From assembly GCF_001642025.1 (NCBI RefSeq), contig NZ_LWHO01000008.1, positions 105,314 to 169,313 on the forward strand: a stretch of 64,000 bases of DNA, in the 5' to 3' direction. Every line of letters begins with the position of its first letter. Within the stretch, counting starts at the first letter, position 1. The stretch is from Cutibacterium namnetense (GTDB lineage Bacteria; Actinomycetota; Actinomycetes; Propionibacteriales; Propionibacteriaceae). This document shows, piece after piece, positions 19,673-29,035 of the stretch. Under the pieces are notes generated by a model. The model saw nothing but the letters and a program-made list of their open reading frames with translations, did not search any database and was not told the DNA's origin. The position numbers were made by a program, and so were the translations under genes.

Positions 19673-20261
19673 ACATCCAGCTCGGGATTCCCGCTCCCGT
19701 CAGCCAGGACTTCCATACGGTGGCGATGACGATCGGGGCCAGAGCGACAGTGGTATCAATGCTGTTGAGCCGGGTGCGGTCGAGCACCTCGGTGACGGGG
19801 ACAAAGGCGACGCTGCCCGCGGTGTTACCTGGGCGCGAAGCGCAGACGTCGAGCTCCTTGCCCTGGTGTATCACCCGGAGCCAGCTGTGTCCGGTGTGGT
19901 ACCACGGGTGGTGTTCTAGGCGGACCCGTGCGGCATGAACTGGACGAACCTGAAACCCGAGCTGCTCAAGTATCTGTCCCAGCACCATGTTGTATTGACC
20001 CGAATGGCCATGGCCAGCCTCTAGCGAGGCTGCGGGGCTGAGCCACAGGTGCCAACACGAATAGTGGGTGTACATCCGATAGACGAGACCGGTGGCCTCG
20101 TTAACCAGATCCCAACCCGTCTTCCCGGACGCCCGGCAAGCAGCGACAACGTCGTCGACGGTGTGCATAGATCGCTGGGCCGGCTCCGGACCGGGGGCCG
20201 CCAGGATGACGGGGGTGATGGCAGCCGCCACGCCGGCCAGCACAAGTGGGATCTTCTTCAT
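19647..20261 (-). CDS. Exported transglutaminase-fold protein with serine in place of the catalytic cysteine
   Basis: A 204-residue protein with an N-terminal signal sequence (MKKIPLVLAGVAAAITPVIL...). The core GHSGQYNMVLGQILEQLGFQVR, then GHSWLRV and LDVCASR, follows the transglutaminase-like pattern GxCxxYxxxLxxLLxxLGxxxR ... GHxWxxV ... D. Ser87 sits where the nucleophilic Cys would be, with His125 and Asp138 in place. The ATG at 20261 follows CAGGAGCAGTG and overlaps the glycosyltransferase stop (TGATG). The family call is by eye; the protein could instead be an arylamine acetyltransferase-like or inactive relative. Confidence 0.6.
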   Translation of the reverse strand: MKKIPLVLAGVAAAITPVILAAPGPEPAQRSMHTVDDVVAACRASGKTGWDLVNEATGLVYRMYTHYSCWHLWLSPAASLEAGHGHSGQYNMVLGQILEQLGFQVRPVHAARVRLEHHPWYHTGHSWLRVIHQGKELDVCASRPGNTAGSVAFVPVTEVLDRTRLNSIDTTVALAPIVIATVWKSWLTGAGIPSWMYRPFGLSA

Positions 20262-21478
20262 CACTGCTCCTGGGAGTCGTCGATCGGGGCGAGGGGGTCG
20301 TGGGTGTATCGCCGCGCGTTGCGCCGGTCCTCGAAACGCTGCTTCCAGTAGGGCCGGGCACCGGGAGTCGCAGCGAGCTCGGAATGGATCGCCAGCATGG
20401 CCTCCACACTGGCGTCCCAGGTGAACTGCTCAGCTCGCCGTCGCGCCGCGTCCCGCAGTTCTGGGCCAAGTCTGGCCGCCAGGCGTTGGGTGGCGTCGGC
20501 CAGGCCCTCGGCGTCGGGGCTGCCGGCCTCCCCACTCGTCACGTCGACGATCTCGTGGGCGCCACCCCGGTTCGCGGTAACGACTGGGGTGCCGCAGGCG
20601 AGAGCCTCTAGGGAAGCTAGCCCGAAAGTTTCTGCGGGACACACCGACATTGAGATATCGGCTGCGGCGAAACGTCGGGCGACTTCTTCGCGTCCCTCGA
20701 CGAAGCCGTTGAAGAAGACCGCAGCGTCACCAGCCTGCTGTTTCATAGCCTCAGCATCTGGGCCAACCCCGTACATGTCGAGGCGCACGGGGATCCCGCG
20801 TCGGTGCAATTCGACTGCGGCCGCGACGGCCAGCTGGGGACTTTTCTCGTGGCTCATCCGACCGATGTAGCACAGCCGTAAGATGCCGTCGGGGCGCGGA
20901 GTTGGCAGACCTAGTTCACGCTTGTCGGGGTTGAAGGTCTCTAGGTCGACGCCGAGGGGCACCTTGACGAGGCGGGCGCCGGTGTCGGCGAATTCACCTG
21001 CGGAGTAATCGGAGGTGACGACGACGACGTCGAAAGACTTGGAGAGACGACGGTTGAGGGCGGCAACGGCAGCTGCGACGCCGAACTGTCGGCGAACCCA
21101 CATGGTGAGCATGTCGTCAAGCCGTTCGTGACTGAACAGCACCGATCCGATGCCGCGACGTGACGCCCAGCCGGACGCCGGAGTAAGGGTCCACTTGTCA
21201 GAGGACTCGATGGAGGTGGGATGGAAGCGGTCAAGGATGTCAAGAGCTCGCCAGGGCGTAGCGATCATGCGGTAACCCGCGGAGACACGCGGCGCGGCAA
21301 TCTCGACGGTGATGCCGGATTCTGATTCGGTGATGCGGTCTTTGGGGCCTGGTATCACCAGGATTCGTTCGTGACCGGCCGCGACGTAACCCTTTCCGAG
21401 AGCGTCGATAGCCACCTTCATACCGCCGGACACAGGGCCGACAAAATTGGCGAGCTGAGCGATACGAAGGGTCGTCAC
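20261..21478 (-). CDS. GT4-type glycosyltransferase
   Basis: A 405-residue GT-B glycosyltransferase. The N-terminal half has GPVSGGMK near residue 14; the C-terminal half has RLCYIGRMSHEKSPQL and the EX7E motif in AETFGLASLEALACGTPVV, which binds the nucleotide sugar. The SHERLDDML segment resembles actinobacterial mannosyl/glucosyltransferases acting on lipids or polysaccharides. Donor and acceptor cannot be assigned. GTG 21478 is used. It is coupled by a one-base overlap to the exported transglutaminase-fold gene, so both may act on the cell envelope. Confidence 0.83.
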   Translation of the reverse strand: MTTLRIAQLANFVGPVSGGMKVAIDALGKGYVAAGHERILVIPGPKDRITESESGITVEIAAPRVSAGYRMIATPWRALDILDRFHPTSIESSDKWTLTPASGWASRRGIGSVLFSHERLDDMLTMWVRRQFGVAAAVAALNRRLSKSFDVVVVTSDYSAGEFADTGARLVKVPLGVDLETFNPDKRELGLPTPRPDGILRLCYIGRMSHEKSPQLAVAAAVELHRRGIPVRLDMYGVGPDAEAMKQQAGDAAVFFNGFVEGREEVARRFAAADISMSVCPAETFGLASLEALACGTPVVTANRGGAHEIVDVTSGEAGSPDAEGLADATQRLAARLGPELRDAARRRAEQFTWDASVEAMLAIHSELAATPGARPYWKQRFEDRRNARRYTHDPLAPIDDSQEQ

Positions 21479-21549
21479 CCGTCTAGCCTATGTGGTGATC
21501 GTGAGCTTTCGACACTAGGGGTTAGGCTGGCAGCCCCGCAGGCATAACA

Positions 21550-21579
21550 AACGCCGGCTCCCTTAGGGGAACCGGCGTT
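21550..21579 (-). terminator. Terminator after rplQ
   Basis: A stem of AACGCCGG / CCGGCGTT with a further four pairs inside is followed on the minus strand by TGTTATG. It lies 14 bases after the rplQ stop and closes the ribosomal supercluster. Confidence 0.8.
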
Positions 21580-21592
21580 CTGTGAAGGAGGA

Positions 21593-22150
21593 TCAGGCCT
21601 CAGACTTCTCCTCAGCCTCCGCGGCCTCCTGCTCGTCGGCCACGGGGGCCTGCGCAGCGGCGTTCTCGGCCGGAGCGTTGTGCTCAGTGGCAGCCTCACC
21701 GTCGGAAGCTTCGGGTTCGGCGTCCTTGGCCTCGGTAGCGGCGTTGATCTGCGCCTTAGCGTCAGCAGCGCTAGCCGGAGCCTTCGGAGCGACGTTGTCC
21801 GTAACGACCTCAATGACGGCCATGGGAGCGTTGTCGCCCTTGCGATTGCCGATGCGAGTGACACGGGTGTAGCCGCCGTCACGACCCTCCATGAGGGGGC
21901 CGATCTCGGTAAAGAGGATGTGCACGATACCGCGGTCGGTAATCGTGCGGTTCACGAAACGGCGGTTAGCGACGGTGTCGGTCTTAGCCCGGTTGATGAG
22001 CTTCTCGGCCAGCGGGCGAACGCGCTTGGCTTTCGTGACGGTGGTCACGACGTGGCCATGCTCGAACAGCTGGCTGGCCAGGTTGCGCAGGATGATGCGC
22101 TCGTGGGCCGGGGATCCGCCAAGGCGGGGGCCCTTTGTGGGCTTCGGCAT
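21593..22150 (-). CDS. rplQ: Ribosomal protein L17
   Basis: A large-subunit protein near the exit tunnel. The conserved core ([23 protein letters not shown], one region) spans about 1-120. It is followed by a 60-residue Ala/Glu/Asp-rich acidic tail (from about 125 to 185) not found in enterobacterial L17 (about 127 residues) but common in actinobacteria. The ATG has AGGAGAAAACA before it. It is the last gene of the cluster, separated from rpoA by 304 bases with hairpins and followed by an intrinsic terminator. Confidence 0.95.
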   Translation of the reverse strand: MPKPTKGPRLGGSPAHERIILRNLASQLFEHGHVVTTVTKAKRVRPLAEKLINRAKTDTVANRRFVNRTITDRGIVHILFTEIGPLMEGRDGGYTRVTRIGNRKGDNAPMAVIEVVTDNVAPKAPASAADAKAQINAATEAKDAEPEASDGEAATEHNAPAENAAAQAPVADEQEAAEAEEKSEA

Positions 22151-22454
22151 TGTTTTCTCCTTGTGTGTCGGTGTGGCGGGCAGGTGGACCCGCCGCGGTC
22201 CGGCTGAGGGAGGACGGGTGTCCTCCCCTCCCCTTCCCCATCATGTGACGGGTGGGGGTGTGGCCAGGGTCCACCCCCCTGGCCTCCCCTCCGAAGAGAG
22301 GAAAATCTTGAGTTGTCACGGTGCCGGGGTCGTCCCTCGCAACCTTTCCCCACTAGGTCAACCCCAAACACAACCAACAGCACACCTGCGACTACAACAA
22401 AGAGCCAACCCACACGGGGGATGCAAGGGGGTCGCCCCCCTTGCCCTTAAACGA
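22151..22454 (-). other. 304-bp gap between rpoA and rplQ with hairpins
   Basis: No gene. On the transcribed strand the gap starts with a 9-bp hairpin right after the rpoA stop (22423-22444). It also holds GGCCAGG...CCTGGCC (about 22261-22284) and GAGGAC-GGGT-GTCCTC. Runs of C and G dominate. Attenuation or RNA processing is plausible; no clear promoter was found. Confidence 0.5.
22423..22444 (-). terminator. Attenuator-like hairpin after rpoA
   Basis: GCAAGGGGG pairs perfectly with CCCCCTTGC around a TCGC loop, about ten bases past the rpoA stop. It has no U-tract and rplQ follows, so partial termination or transcript protection is more likely than full stop. Confidence 0.5.
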
Positions 22455-23471
22455 TCAGTACTCCTCAGTCTCCGCGTAATCGTCGTCGTTGGCCTCGTCA
22501 TAGGCCTCAGCTGCGGCGAGCGGGTCAAACCCCGGAGCCGAGTCTTTGAGGGCCAGACCAAGCTCGGTGAGCTTTTCCTTGACTTCGTCGATCGACTTGG
22601 ATCCGAAGTTCCGGATGGCCAGTAGGTCCTGCTCAGACCGCGAGACGAGTTCTCCAACGGTATGGATGCCCTCACGCTTGAGGCAGTTGTAGGAGCGAAC
22701 GGTGAGGTTGAGCTCCTCGACCGGGGTGCTCAGGCTCTCGGCGTACTCTTCGTCAACTGGGCCGGCACCGATCTCAATACCCTCAGCTTCAGCGTTGAGA
22801 TCGCGGGTCAGTCCGAACAGCTCGACGAGGGTCTTGCCAGCGGAGGCAACGGCGTCGCGAGGGAGGATGGACGGCTTGGTTTCGACGTCAACGACGAGCT
22901 TGTCGAAGTCAGTGCGCTGCTCGACTCGGGTGGCCTCGACCTTGTAAGTGACTTTGAGGACTGGGGAGTAAATCGAGTCGACGGCGATGCGACCGATCTC
23001 GCCGTTCGGATCGTCGTTGAGGGCACTGGAAACGTAGCCGCGACCACGCTCGACGATGAGTTCCATCTCGAATCGGCCATCGTCATTGAGGGTCGCGATG
23101 TGCAACTCCGGATTGTGGATGGTCACGCCCGCCGGCGGGTTGATGTCGGCAGCGGTGATTTCACCAGCACCGGACTTACGCAGGTACATGGCAACTGGCT
23201 CGTCCTCCTCCGAGGAGAGCACAAGGCCCTTGAGGTTCAAAATGATCTCGGTGACGTCCTCGACGCAACCCTCGATAGTCGAGAACTCGTGCTGAACTCC
23301 CTCGATCTTGATGCTCGTCACAGAGGCGCCTGGAATGGACGACAGCAGAGTACGACGCAGCGAGTTGCCGATGGTGTATCCGAAGCCCGGCTCCAGAGGC
23401 TCGATAACGAACTTCGAGCGGAACTCGGAGATGGACTCCTCGGTAAGAGTGGGGCGCTGTGCAATGAGCAT
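22455..23471 (-). CDS. rpoA: RNA polymerase alpha subunit
   Basis: The 338-residue alpha subunit starts polymerase assembly (N-terminal domain, about 1-230, with [13 protein letters not shown]) and contacts UP elements and activators (C-terminal domain, about 255-320, with [16 protein letters not shown] and [15 protein letters not shown]). The acidic tail ends in [10 protein letters not shown]. It sits in the usual place between rpsD and rplQ, but with unusually long gaps of 183 and 304 bases that both carry hairpins. Confidence 0.98.
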   Translation of the reverse strand: MLIAQRPTLTEESISEFRSKFVIEPLEPGFGYTIGNSLRRTLLSSIPGASVTSIKIEGVQHEFSTIEGCVEDVTEIILNLKGLVLSSEEDEPVAMYLRKSGAGEITAADINPPAGVTIHNPELHIATLNDDGRFEMELIVERGRGYVSSALNDDPNGEIGRIAVDSIYSPVLKVTYKVEATRVEQRTDFDKLVVDVETKPSILPRDAVASAGKTLVELFGLTRDLNAEAEGIEIGAGPVDEEYAESLSTPVEELNLTVRSYNCLKREGIHTVGELVSRSEQDLLAIRNFGSKSIDEVKEKLTELGLALKDSAPGFDPLAAAEAYDEANDDDYAETEEY

Positions 23472-23607
23472 ATTTTTTCTACCTTTCGCGCCAACCGCTA
23501 TATGAAGGCGCAGAGGGGGACAAGATGACGGGGGTTCCCGCCGCGATATTTGATTGTGAGGGGGTGGCGGCCCCGGAAACCGCGAACCGCCACGTCGAGG
23601 GTCGCCC

Positions 23608-23641
23608 CTCGCGATCCCCCAGAACTGACGGGGGTTGCGAG
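23608..23641 (-). terminator. Attenuator-like hairpin after rpsD
   Basis: CTCGCGATCCCCC and GGGGGTTGCGAG pair over about 11 bp with one bulge and one mismatch. The hairpin begins 13 bases after the rpsD stop, and a smaller CGAGGG/CCCTCG hairpin (23596-23611) overlaps it as an alternative fold. Partial termination before rpoA is inferred. Confidence 0.45.
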
Positions 23642-23654
23642 GGGCTTGCCTACA

Positions 23655-24260
23655 TCACTTCGAGTAGAGCTCGACGATAGCCTGCTCGTTGACGTCGATG
23701 ACGATCTGGTCACGAGCGGGCAGCTGGTGGACGAGAATGCGTCCCTTATTGGGGCGAACCTCGAGCCATGCCGGGATATCGCGGGTCTCGAAGGTCTCGC
23801 GAGCGACGACGATCGGGTGGAGGTCCTTAGACTTCTCACGAACGTCGATGATGTCGTGGGTGCTCACCCGGTAGGAAGGAATGTTGACCTTCTTGCCGTT
23901 GACCAGGAAGTGACCGTGGCTGACCATCTGTCGAGCCTGACGACGGGTAGCAGCAAGGCCGGCGCGGTACACAACGTTGTCGAGACGCGACTCAAGGATC
24001 TGCAGCAGGACGTCACCAGTTTTACCCTGGGCACGGTCTGCTTCCTCGTAGTAACGACGGAACTGCTTCTCCAAGACGCCGTAGGCGTAACGCGCCTTCT
24101 GCTTCTCACGCAGCTGCAGCGAGTACTCGGAGTCCTTGGTGCGACCGCGTCCGTGGACACCCGGGGGGTACGGGCGACGCTCGAAGGACTTGTCGTTGCC
24201 GACAAGGTCAGTCCCGAGGCGACGGGACTTCTTGGTAAGGGGGCCGGTGTAACGGGCCAT
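23655..24260 (-). CDS. rpsD: Ribosomal protein S4
   Basis: A primary 16S rRNA-binding protein of the small subunit, 201 residues. The N-terminus MARYTGPLTKKSRRLGTDL lacks the four zinc cysteines, so this is the zinc-free form. The S4 RNA-binding domain (about 90-155) is seen in ARRQARQMVSHGHFLVNG. It follows rpsK by 30 bases. S4 represses the alpha operon in E. coli; whether this holds here cannot be read. Confidence 0.97.
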   Translation of the reverse strand: MARYTGPLTKKSRRLGTDLVGNDKSFERRPYPPGVHGRGRTKDSEYSLQLREKQKARYAYGVLEKQFRRYYEEADRAQGKTGDVLLQILESRLDNVVYRAGLAATRRQARQMVSHGHFLVNGKKVNIPSYRVSTHDIIDVREKSKDLHPIVVARETFETRDIPAWLEVRPNKGRILVHQLPARDQIVIDVNEQAIVELYSK

Positions 24261-24290
24261 TGTATATCAGTCCTTTGCTCTCGGAGTGGG

Positions 24291-24698
24291 TCAGACGCGG
24301 CGGCGCTTCGGCGGGCGGCATCCGTTGTGCGGAACGGGGGTGACATCGGAGATCGGACCGATCTCCAAGCCGACGGCCCCGAGGGAACGGATGGCGGTCT
24401 CACGGCCGGAGCCAGGACCCTTGACGAAAACGTCAACCCGCTTCATGCCATGCTCCATGGCGCGACGGCCAGCGGCCTCAGCAGCCATCTGGGCGGCGAA
24501 CGGGGTGGACTTACGGGAGCCCTTGAAGCCGACGGTGCCGGCCGAGGCCCACGAGATCACCGCACCCGAGGGGTCAGTGATAGCGATGATGGTGTTGTTG
24601 AACGTGCTCTTGATGTGCGCCTGACCGGCGACGACGTTCTTCTTCTCCTTGCGGCGCACCTTGGTCTTGGGTGCACCCTTGTGGCCTGCAGTAGCCAT
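24291..24698 (-). CDS. rpsK: Ribosomal protein S11
   Basis: A platform protein of the small subunit, 135 residues, with the conserved [20 protein letters not shown] core and the C-terminal [18 protein letters not shown]. The N-terminal 15 residues ([15 protein letters not shown]) are basic and bind 16S rRNA. It lies between rpsM (71-base gap) and rpsD (30-base gap). Confidence 0.97.
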
Positions 24699-24769
24699 GT
24701 GATGTCTCTCCTGAAATCAGTGTGATCTGCGCGTCAATGACGGTTGGTGAGTGCCCGGTAGGCGATGAC

Positions 24770-25141
24770 TCACTTGGCCTTCTTCTTAGCGACGGCCTTT
24801 CTCTTACCCTTGCGGGTACGGGCGTTGGTGCGGGTGCGCTGACCACGAACCGGGAGTCCGCTGCGGTGACGACGGCCCTGGTACGTGCCGATCTCGATCT
24901 TACGGCGGATGTCGGCAGCCACCTCACGGCGAAGGTCTCCCTCGACGTGGTAGCTGGCTTCAATGTGGTCACGCAATGCCACCAGCTGATCATCGGTCAG
25001 CTCGTGGACGCGCAGGTCACCGCTGATTCCGGTGGCCTTCAGGGTCTCGGTGGCGCGGGTGCGGCCGATTCCGTAGATGTAGGTCAGGGCGACCTCGAGG
25101 CGCTTGTCGCGCGGCAGGTCGACTCCGATGAGGCGTGCCAT
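24770..25141 (-). CDS. rpsM: Ribosomal protein S13
   Basis: A small-subunit head protein that contacts tRNA and the central intersubunit bridge, 123 residues. The helix-two-turn-helix ([14 protein letters not shown]) and the C-terminal [14 protein letters not shown] extension with a Lys-rich end are present. ATG 25141 follows a 377-base gap rich in hairpins, so rpsM probably begins its own transcript. Confidence 0.97.
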   Translation of the reverse strand: MARLIGVDLPRDKRLEVALTYIYGIGRTRATETLKATGISGDLRVHELTDDQLVALRDHIEASYHVEGDLRREVAADIRRKIEIGTYQGRRHRSGLPVRGQRTRTNARTRKGKRKAVAKKKAK

Positions 25142-25518
25142 GTGGCATCCCTTTCTTATTCCTTCGACCCGTATCGCTCGGGCCGCGAAGGTGTCCGGCG
25201 TGGAGCGCCCTCGTCATTCCTGTGAACGATGGACAGTGTCTGACTGTCCGACGAGGCCCCGGCCTTCGTCCGGGGGTAGTGGCCCGAATCCGTGCTCGAT
25301 GGTTTCGAGCGGGGTTTCGGGACGTGCTTCCACGGTGTCCCGAGCATTGCCCGGGAGGTCTGCACCAGCGTGTGCAGCCAGTGCGTTTTCAATTGTGGAA
25401 TTCATTTGTTCACCGCTCCCACCTGGGTGGTGGGCCTGACGGTGGACCTCAGGGGTCGAACCCCTGCATTCCTGCTGACCGTCACGATGACGATCTGCGA
25501 TCCCGTCGCGGCGTGGGC
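25142..25518 (-). other. 377-bp hairpin-rich leader between rpmJ and rpsM
   Basis: No gene. Four hairpins are visible: a nested two-stem element (25437-25484), a CGGGAC...GTCCCG stem (about 25317-25341), CCCCGG...CCGGGG (about 25257-25275), and GGACAGT-gtctg-ACTGTCC (25231-25249). The stretch probably contains both the end of the infA-rpmJ message and a regulated leader for rpsM-rpsK-rpsD-rpoA-rplQ. No convincing promoter was found. Confidence 0.5.
25437..25484 (-). promoter_or_regulatory. Nested two-stem RNA element after rpmJ
   Basis: An outer stem TGACGGT/ACCGTCA (25437-25443 with 25478-25484) encloses an inner stem CAGGGGT-CGA-ACCCCTG (25450-25466). On the transcribed strand the inner part reads GGGGTTCGACCCC, like a tRNA T-arm, but no acceptor, D or anticodon arm fits. 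It may be a terminator, an attenuator or a ribosomal-protein binding site. Confidence 0.45.
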
Positions 25519-25632
25519 TCAGCCCTGACGCTGCTTGTGGCGCGGGTTATCGCAGATGACCATCACGCGGCCGTGGCGACGAATGACCTTGCACTTATCG
25601 CAGATCTTCTTGACGCTCGGCTGAACCTTCAT
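25519..25632 (-). CDS. rpmJ: Ribosomal protein L36
   Basis: A 37-residue large-subunit protein, [17 protein letters not shown] at the N-terminus. The zinc ligands Cys11, Cys14, Cys27 and His32 are intact, so it is the zinc-binding form. It lies 78 bases after infA and is easy to miss because of its size. The next gene, rpsM, is 377 bases away. Confidence 0.96.
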
Positions 25633-25710
25633 GAGATTCTCTTTCGCGTAACGGTCCCCTAGTGGGAACCTGGGTGGTGCGCCGCTAAGCGCTTGGCAGT
25701 GAGCCGCAGC

Positions 25711-25932
25711 TCACTTATGGCGGTAGACGATCCGGCCGCGGGTGAGATCGTAGGGCGATAGCTCGACGACGACACGGTCTGACGGCAGGATTCGGATGTA
25801 GTGCTGACGCATCTTGCCGCTGATCGTGGCAAGAACGCGGTGCCCATTCTTGAGTTCGACACGGAACATGGCGTTGGGCAATGCTTCAACGACAGTTCCC
25901 TCTAGCTCGAGTGCTCCCTCTTTCTTGGCCAT
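25711..25932 (-). CDS. infA: Translation initiation factor IF-1
   Basis: A 73-residue OB-fold protein that binds the ribosomal A site during initiation. The sequence from [20 protein letters not shown] (start) through HNGHRV-like [14 protein letters not shown] to [11 protein letters not shown] (end) is typical. The ATG at 25932 is used; longer in-frame extensions upstream are not conserved. A promoter is predicted at 26007-26035, about 70 bases upstream, so infA-rpmJ may be transcribed independently of map. Confidence 0.97.
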   Translation of the reverse strand: MAKKEGALELEGTVVEALPNAMFRVELKNGHRVLATISGKMRQHYIRILPSDRVVVELSPYDLTRGRIVYRHK

Positions 25933-26006
25933 TACATCCCATCTGTCCGCTACCCACACCCCCTGCGGGCGTGGTTGTGGCCCCGCACACACGGAGCCAA
26001 CACGTA

Positions 26007-26035
26007 ACGATACCTTTTCGGTCGCACCATCCCAA
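26007..26035 (-). promoter_or_regulatory. Predicted infA promoter
   Basis: On the minus strand, -35 TTGGGA (26030-26035), a 17-base spacer and -10 TATCGT (26007-26012). Transcription would start near 26000, giving a leader of about 68 bases before infA. A perfect TTGACA lies 20 bases further upstream but lacks a matching -10. Confidence 0.45.
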
Positions 26036-26138
26036 ATTGACGACTGTCGGGAGTGTCAATGACCCTCGACGACGCGGTAGCCCAATACCCATCCGCGGGA
26101 GTCCGCAACATTGATCCAGAACCCCCGACAGATCAGCC

Positions 26139-26978
26139 TCAGTCGAGAGGCCCGAACGCCACTCCGCGCTTCTGGAGCTCAGCTTGACCGCCGTCGGGCT
26201 CCGACAACACCCACAGCCCATCACTCGTTACGGCGACCGTGTTCTCCCAGTGGCTAGCCCACGAGCCATCCACCGTAACAACGGTCCACTCATCGTCCAG
26301 GGTTGCGGCGTCCTCCGTGCCGAGGGTGGCCATCGGCTCGATGCACAACACCATGCCCTCAACGATCTTCGGGCCACGCCCAGCCCGCCCCCAGTTGGGA
26401 ACATCCGGATCCATGTGCATCTCGGTACCGATACCGTGGCCGGTGTACTCACGAATGATGCCGTAATCACGGTCGTGGGATTCCAGTGATGCCTGAACCG
26501 CTGCGGAAATGTCACCAATGCGGGCTCCAGGCGCGACCTTGGCGATACCGGCCCACATCGATTCCCGGGTCACCTCGGATAGGACCCGCGCTTCCTCGCT
26601 GACCTCTCCCACCAGAACAGTCCGGGCGGCATCTCCGTGCCACCCATCAACGATGGCTCCATAGTCGATGGAGACGATGTCGCCTTCTTCAAGCTCACGT
26701 TCGCCGGGGATGCCATGGACGATCGTCTCGTTGGGGCTTACACAGGCAACACCCGGGTAGGGCGGCAAACCCCAATCGCCCCCGTAGTTGAGAAAGTTGG
26801 ATCCAGCACCGTGCTGCTTAAGGACTTTCCGACCAGCATTATCAATGTCGGCAGTGGTGGCCCCGGGCACGGCAACCGCGCTCATGGCTTCCAGCCCCTC
26901 GGCGACGACGAGGCCGGCTCGCCGCATCGTGCGGATCTGGTCGGGTGTCTTGATCTGGAATCGGTTGCGACCCAACAC
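26139..26978 (-). CDS. map: Methionine aminopeptidase, type I
   Basis: This enzyme removes the initiator methionine from nascent proteins. The five metal ligands are visible in IDYGA (Asp), HGDAART (Asp), GHGIG (His), CIEPM (Glu) and HWENTV (Glu). At 279 residues it has the short type I catalytic domain without an SH3 or zinc-finger extension. The GTG at 26978 lies one base after the adk stop. It belongs to a secY-adk-map transcript; the 206-base gap to infA holds a new promoter. Confidence 0.95.
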   Translation of the reverse strand: MLGRNRFQIKTPDQIRTMRRAGLVVAEGLEAMSAVAVPGATTADIDNAGRKVLKQHGAGSNFLNYGGDWGLPPYPGVACVSPNETIVHGIPGERELEEGDIVSIDYGAIVDGWHGDAARTVLVGEVSEEARVLSEVTRESMWAGIAKVAPGARIGDISAAVQASLESHDRDYGIIREYTGHGIGTEMHMDPDVPNWGRAGRGPKIVEGMVLCIEPMATLGTEDAATLDDEWTVVTVDGSWASHWENTVAVTSDGLWVLSEPDGGQAELQKRGVAFGPLD

Positions 26979-26979
26979 G

Positions 26980-27549
26980 TCAGTTCTTCGAATCGAGTGT
27001 GGCGAAGATACGCTGGCGCACCTCGTCGATCTCGCCGACTCCGTCCACTGGGGCGAGGATACCGGCCGAACGATAGTGCTCGAGCAGCGGCTCTGTCTGG
27101 GAAGAGTAGACCTTCATCCGGTTGCGGATGGTCTCCTCATTGTCATCAGTACGCCCCTCGATCTCAGCTCGCTTCAGCAGACGCTGGGTAAGCAACTCGG
27201 GATCAACGTCAAGGCTGATGACGGCGTCGAGTTGCTGACCATGCTCCTTGAGGTAGGCATCGAGAGCCTCAACCTGGTGCATATTGCGGGGGTAGCCGTC
27301 AAGCAGGAAACCGCTAGCGGCATCGTCCTCGTTGAGCCGATCAACAACGATCGCATCGGTCAATTCGTCGGGCACGAGGTCTCCGGCGTCCATGATGGCC
27401 TTGACCTTCTTGCCCAGCTCGGTGCCGTTCTTGATATTGGTACGGAACATATCGCCGGTGGAAATCGCGGGCACACGGTAGTGCTCGGCGATAGCGGTGG
27501 CCTGAGTTCCCTTGCCTGCGCCTGGGGCGCCCATGATCAACAATCTCAT
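26980..27549 (-). CDS. adk: Adenylate kinase (short-LID form)
   Basis: Catalyses ATP + AMP to 2 ADP. The P-loop [10 protein letters not shown] (8-17), the AMP-site DGYPRN and the LID region GRTDDN are visible. At 189 residues the zinc/LID insertion of about 27 residues is absent, as is normal in actinobacteria. The start overlaps the secY stop (ATGA), and map follows after one base. Confidence 0.97.
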   Translation of the reverse strand: MRLLIMGAPGAGKGTQATAIAEHYRVPAISTGDMFRTNIKNGTELGKKVKAIMDAGDLVPDELTDAIVVDRLNEDDAASGFLLDGYPRNMHQVEALDAYLKEHGQQLDAVISLDVDPELLTQRLLKRAEIEGRTDDNEETIRNRMKVYSSQTEPLLEHYRSAGILAPVDGVGEIDEVRQRIFATLDSKN

Positions 27550-28865
27550 GATGACAGGAATCCTTCGTAGTGTCGTTGCTGCAACTTGCTTTCGACCTGT
27601 TTCACGGTGTCCAACGCCACACCCACGATAATGAGGATGCTCGTACCTCCAAAGGGGAAGTTCTGGTTCGCATGGAGGTAGACGAACGCGAGTGTCGGGA
27701 TCATCGAAATGAGGCCCAAGTATAAGGACCCAGGTGCCGTCAGCCTCGAGAGCACATAGGCCAGGTAGTCCTCGGTGGGCTTCCCGGCTCGGATGCCAGG
27801 AATAAAACCACCGTACTTCTTCATGTTGTCACTCATTTCGACTGGGTCGAAAGTGATGGCCACATAGAAGTAGCAGAAGAAGATAATCAGTAGGAAATAG
27901 ACAATGTTGTACACCGGGTGGTCGCCACGCGTGAAGTAGTGGCCAATCCACTTGGCCGCGGACGTCTGCGGCCGGAAGGTTGCGTAGAGCACCGGCAGGT
28001 ACAGAATCGACGAAGCGAAGATTACCGGGATAACGCCGGATTGGTTCACTTTGAGCGGAATGTACGTCGTCGAGCCACCAAACATCCGGCGTCCCACCAT
28101 CCGTTTGGCGTACTGCACCGGGATGCGTCGCTGACCCTGCTCAATAAATACGACCGCAGCCATAACGGCTAGACCAATCGCGATCACCAGGCTGAAAATG
28201 AACCAGGCGTGAGCCTGACCGGCACCATTTCGAGCGACCTTGATGGCCCACAGCGAGTCAGGGAAGCGCGCCGCGATCTGGGTGAAAATCATGATCGACA
28301 TACCGTTGCCGATACCGCGGTCGGTGACGAGCTCACCCATCCACATGACGATGGTCGTACCGGCCGTCATCGTCAGGATCATGACGACGACCTCGAAGAC
28401 CGAGGTCGAGTAGACAACCGGCAAGCTGCAGGTGAACAGGCGGCCGGAGGTGGCAAGCGTGACGAAGGCCGTTGCCTGCAGCAGGCCAAGCACCAGGGTG
28501 AGGTAACGGGTGTACTGGGTGATCTTGTTCTGGCCGGAGGCACCCTCCTTCTTGAGGGTTTCCAGCTTCGGGATCACGACAGTCAGCAACTGCAGGATGA
28601 TCGACGCCGTGATGTAGGGCATGATGCCGAGGGCGAAGATCGCCAACTTCAGCAAGGCACCACCGGAGAACAAGCTGATCATCGAGTACAAACCGGCTGA
28701 AGAGCCGGAACTTGCCTGGGTGACACAGGTGTTGATGTTCGACACGTTGACGTTCGGGACGGGGATGACGGACCCGAGCCGGAAAACCGCCAGGATGAAC
28801 AACGTGAACAGGATCTTGCGGCGAAGATCCGGTGTTCGGAACGCATTGGCGAAGGCGGAAAGCAT
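27546..28865 (-). CDS. secY: Protein translocase subunit SecY
   Basis: The core of the SecYEG channel: 439 residues with ten membrane helices. The plug and first helix region ([17 protein letters not shown]), the cytoplasmic loop [14 protein letters not shown], and the C5-type loop with QQGQRR-like [18 protein letters not shown] are all present. It usually follows rplO directly in the spc operon, but here 5 kb of unrelated genes intervene, so secY-adk-map needs its own promoter in the 170-base gap upstream. Confidence 0.98.
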   Translation of the reverse strand: MLSAFANAFRTPDLRRKILFTLFILAVFRLGSVIPVPNVNVSNINTCVTQASSGSSAGLYSMISLFSGGALLKLAIFALGIMPYITASIILQLLTVVIPKLETLKKEGASGQNKITQYTRYLTLVLGLLQATAFVTLATSGRLFTCSLPVVYSTSVFEVVVMILTMTAGTTIVMWMGELVTDRGIGNGMSIMIFTQIAARFPDSLWAIKVARNGAGQAHAWFIFSLVIAIGLAVMAAVVFIEQGQRRIPVQYAKRMVGRRMFGGSTTYIPLKVNQSGVIPVIFASSILYLPVLYATFRPQTSAAKWIGHYFTRGDHPVYNIVYFLLIIFFCYFYVAITFDPVEMSDNMKKYGGFIPGIRAGKPTEDYLAYVLSRLTAPGSLYLGLISMIPTLAFVYLHANQNFPFGGTSILIIVGVALDTVKQVESKLQQRHYEGFLSS

Positions 28866-29035
28866 CCGGGCCCTCTCCCATCTCGTGGACTACTGACTAG
28901 GCAGATCCAACCCCCAATGACGCGCTGCAGGCAAACGCCTGGGGGCATGGACACAGCGGGGGTAGTCTATCAACTCACGCGGGTAATACCCACGTCGCCG
29001 TCCATCGTCACCTATCTGACCCCCTCTGGAGCGCC

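Noticed and set aside
23550..24725. 391-codon + strand frame across rpsD and rpsK
   Set aside because: Antisense to two certain ribosomal genes; the low-complexity Val/Leu/Asp-rich translation is typical of shadow frames.
25437..25484. tRNA gene suggested by GGGGTTCGACCCC
   Set aside because: No D arm, anticodon arm or 7-bp acceptor in register; only the T-arm-like stem and one outer stem exist.
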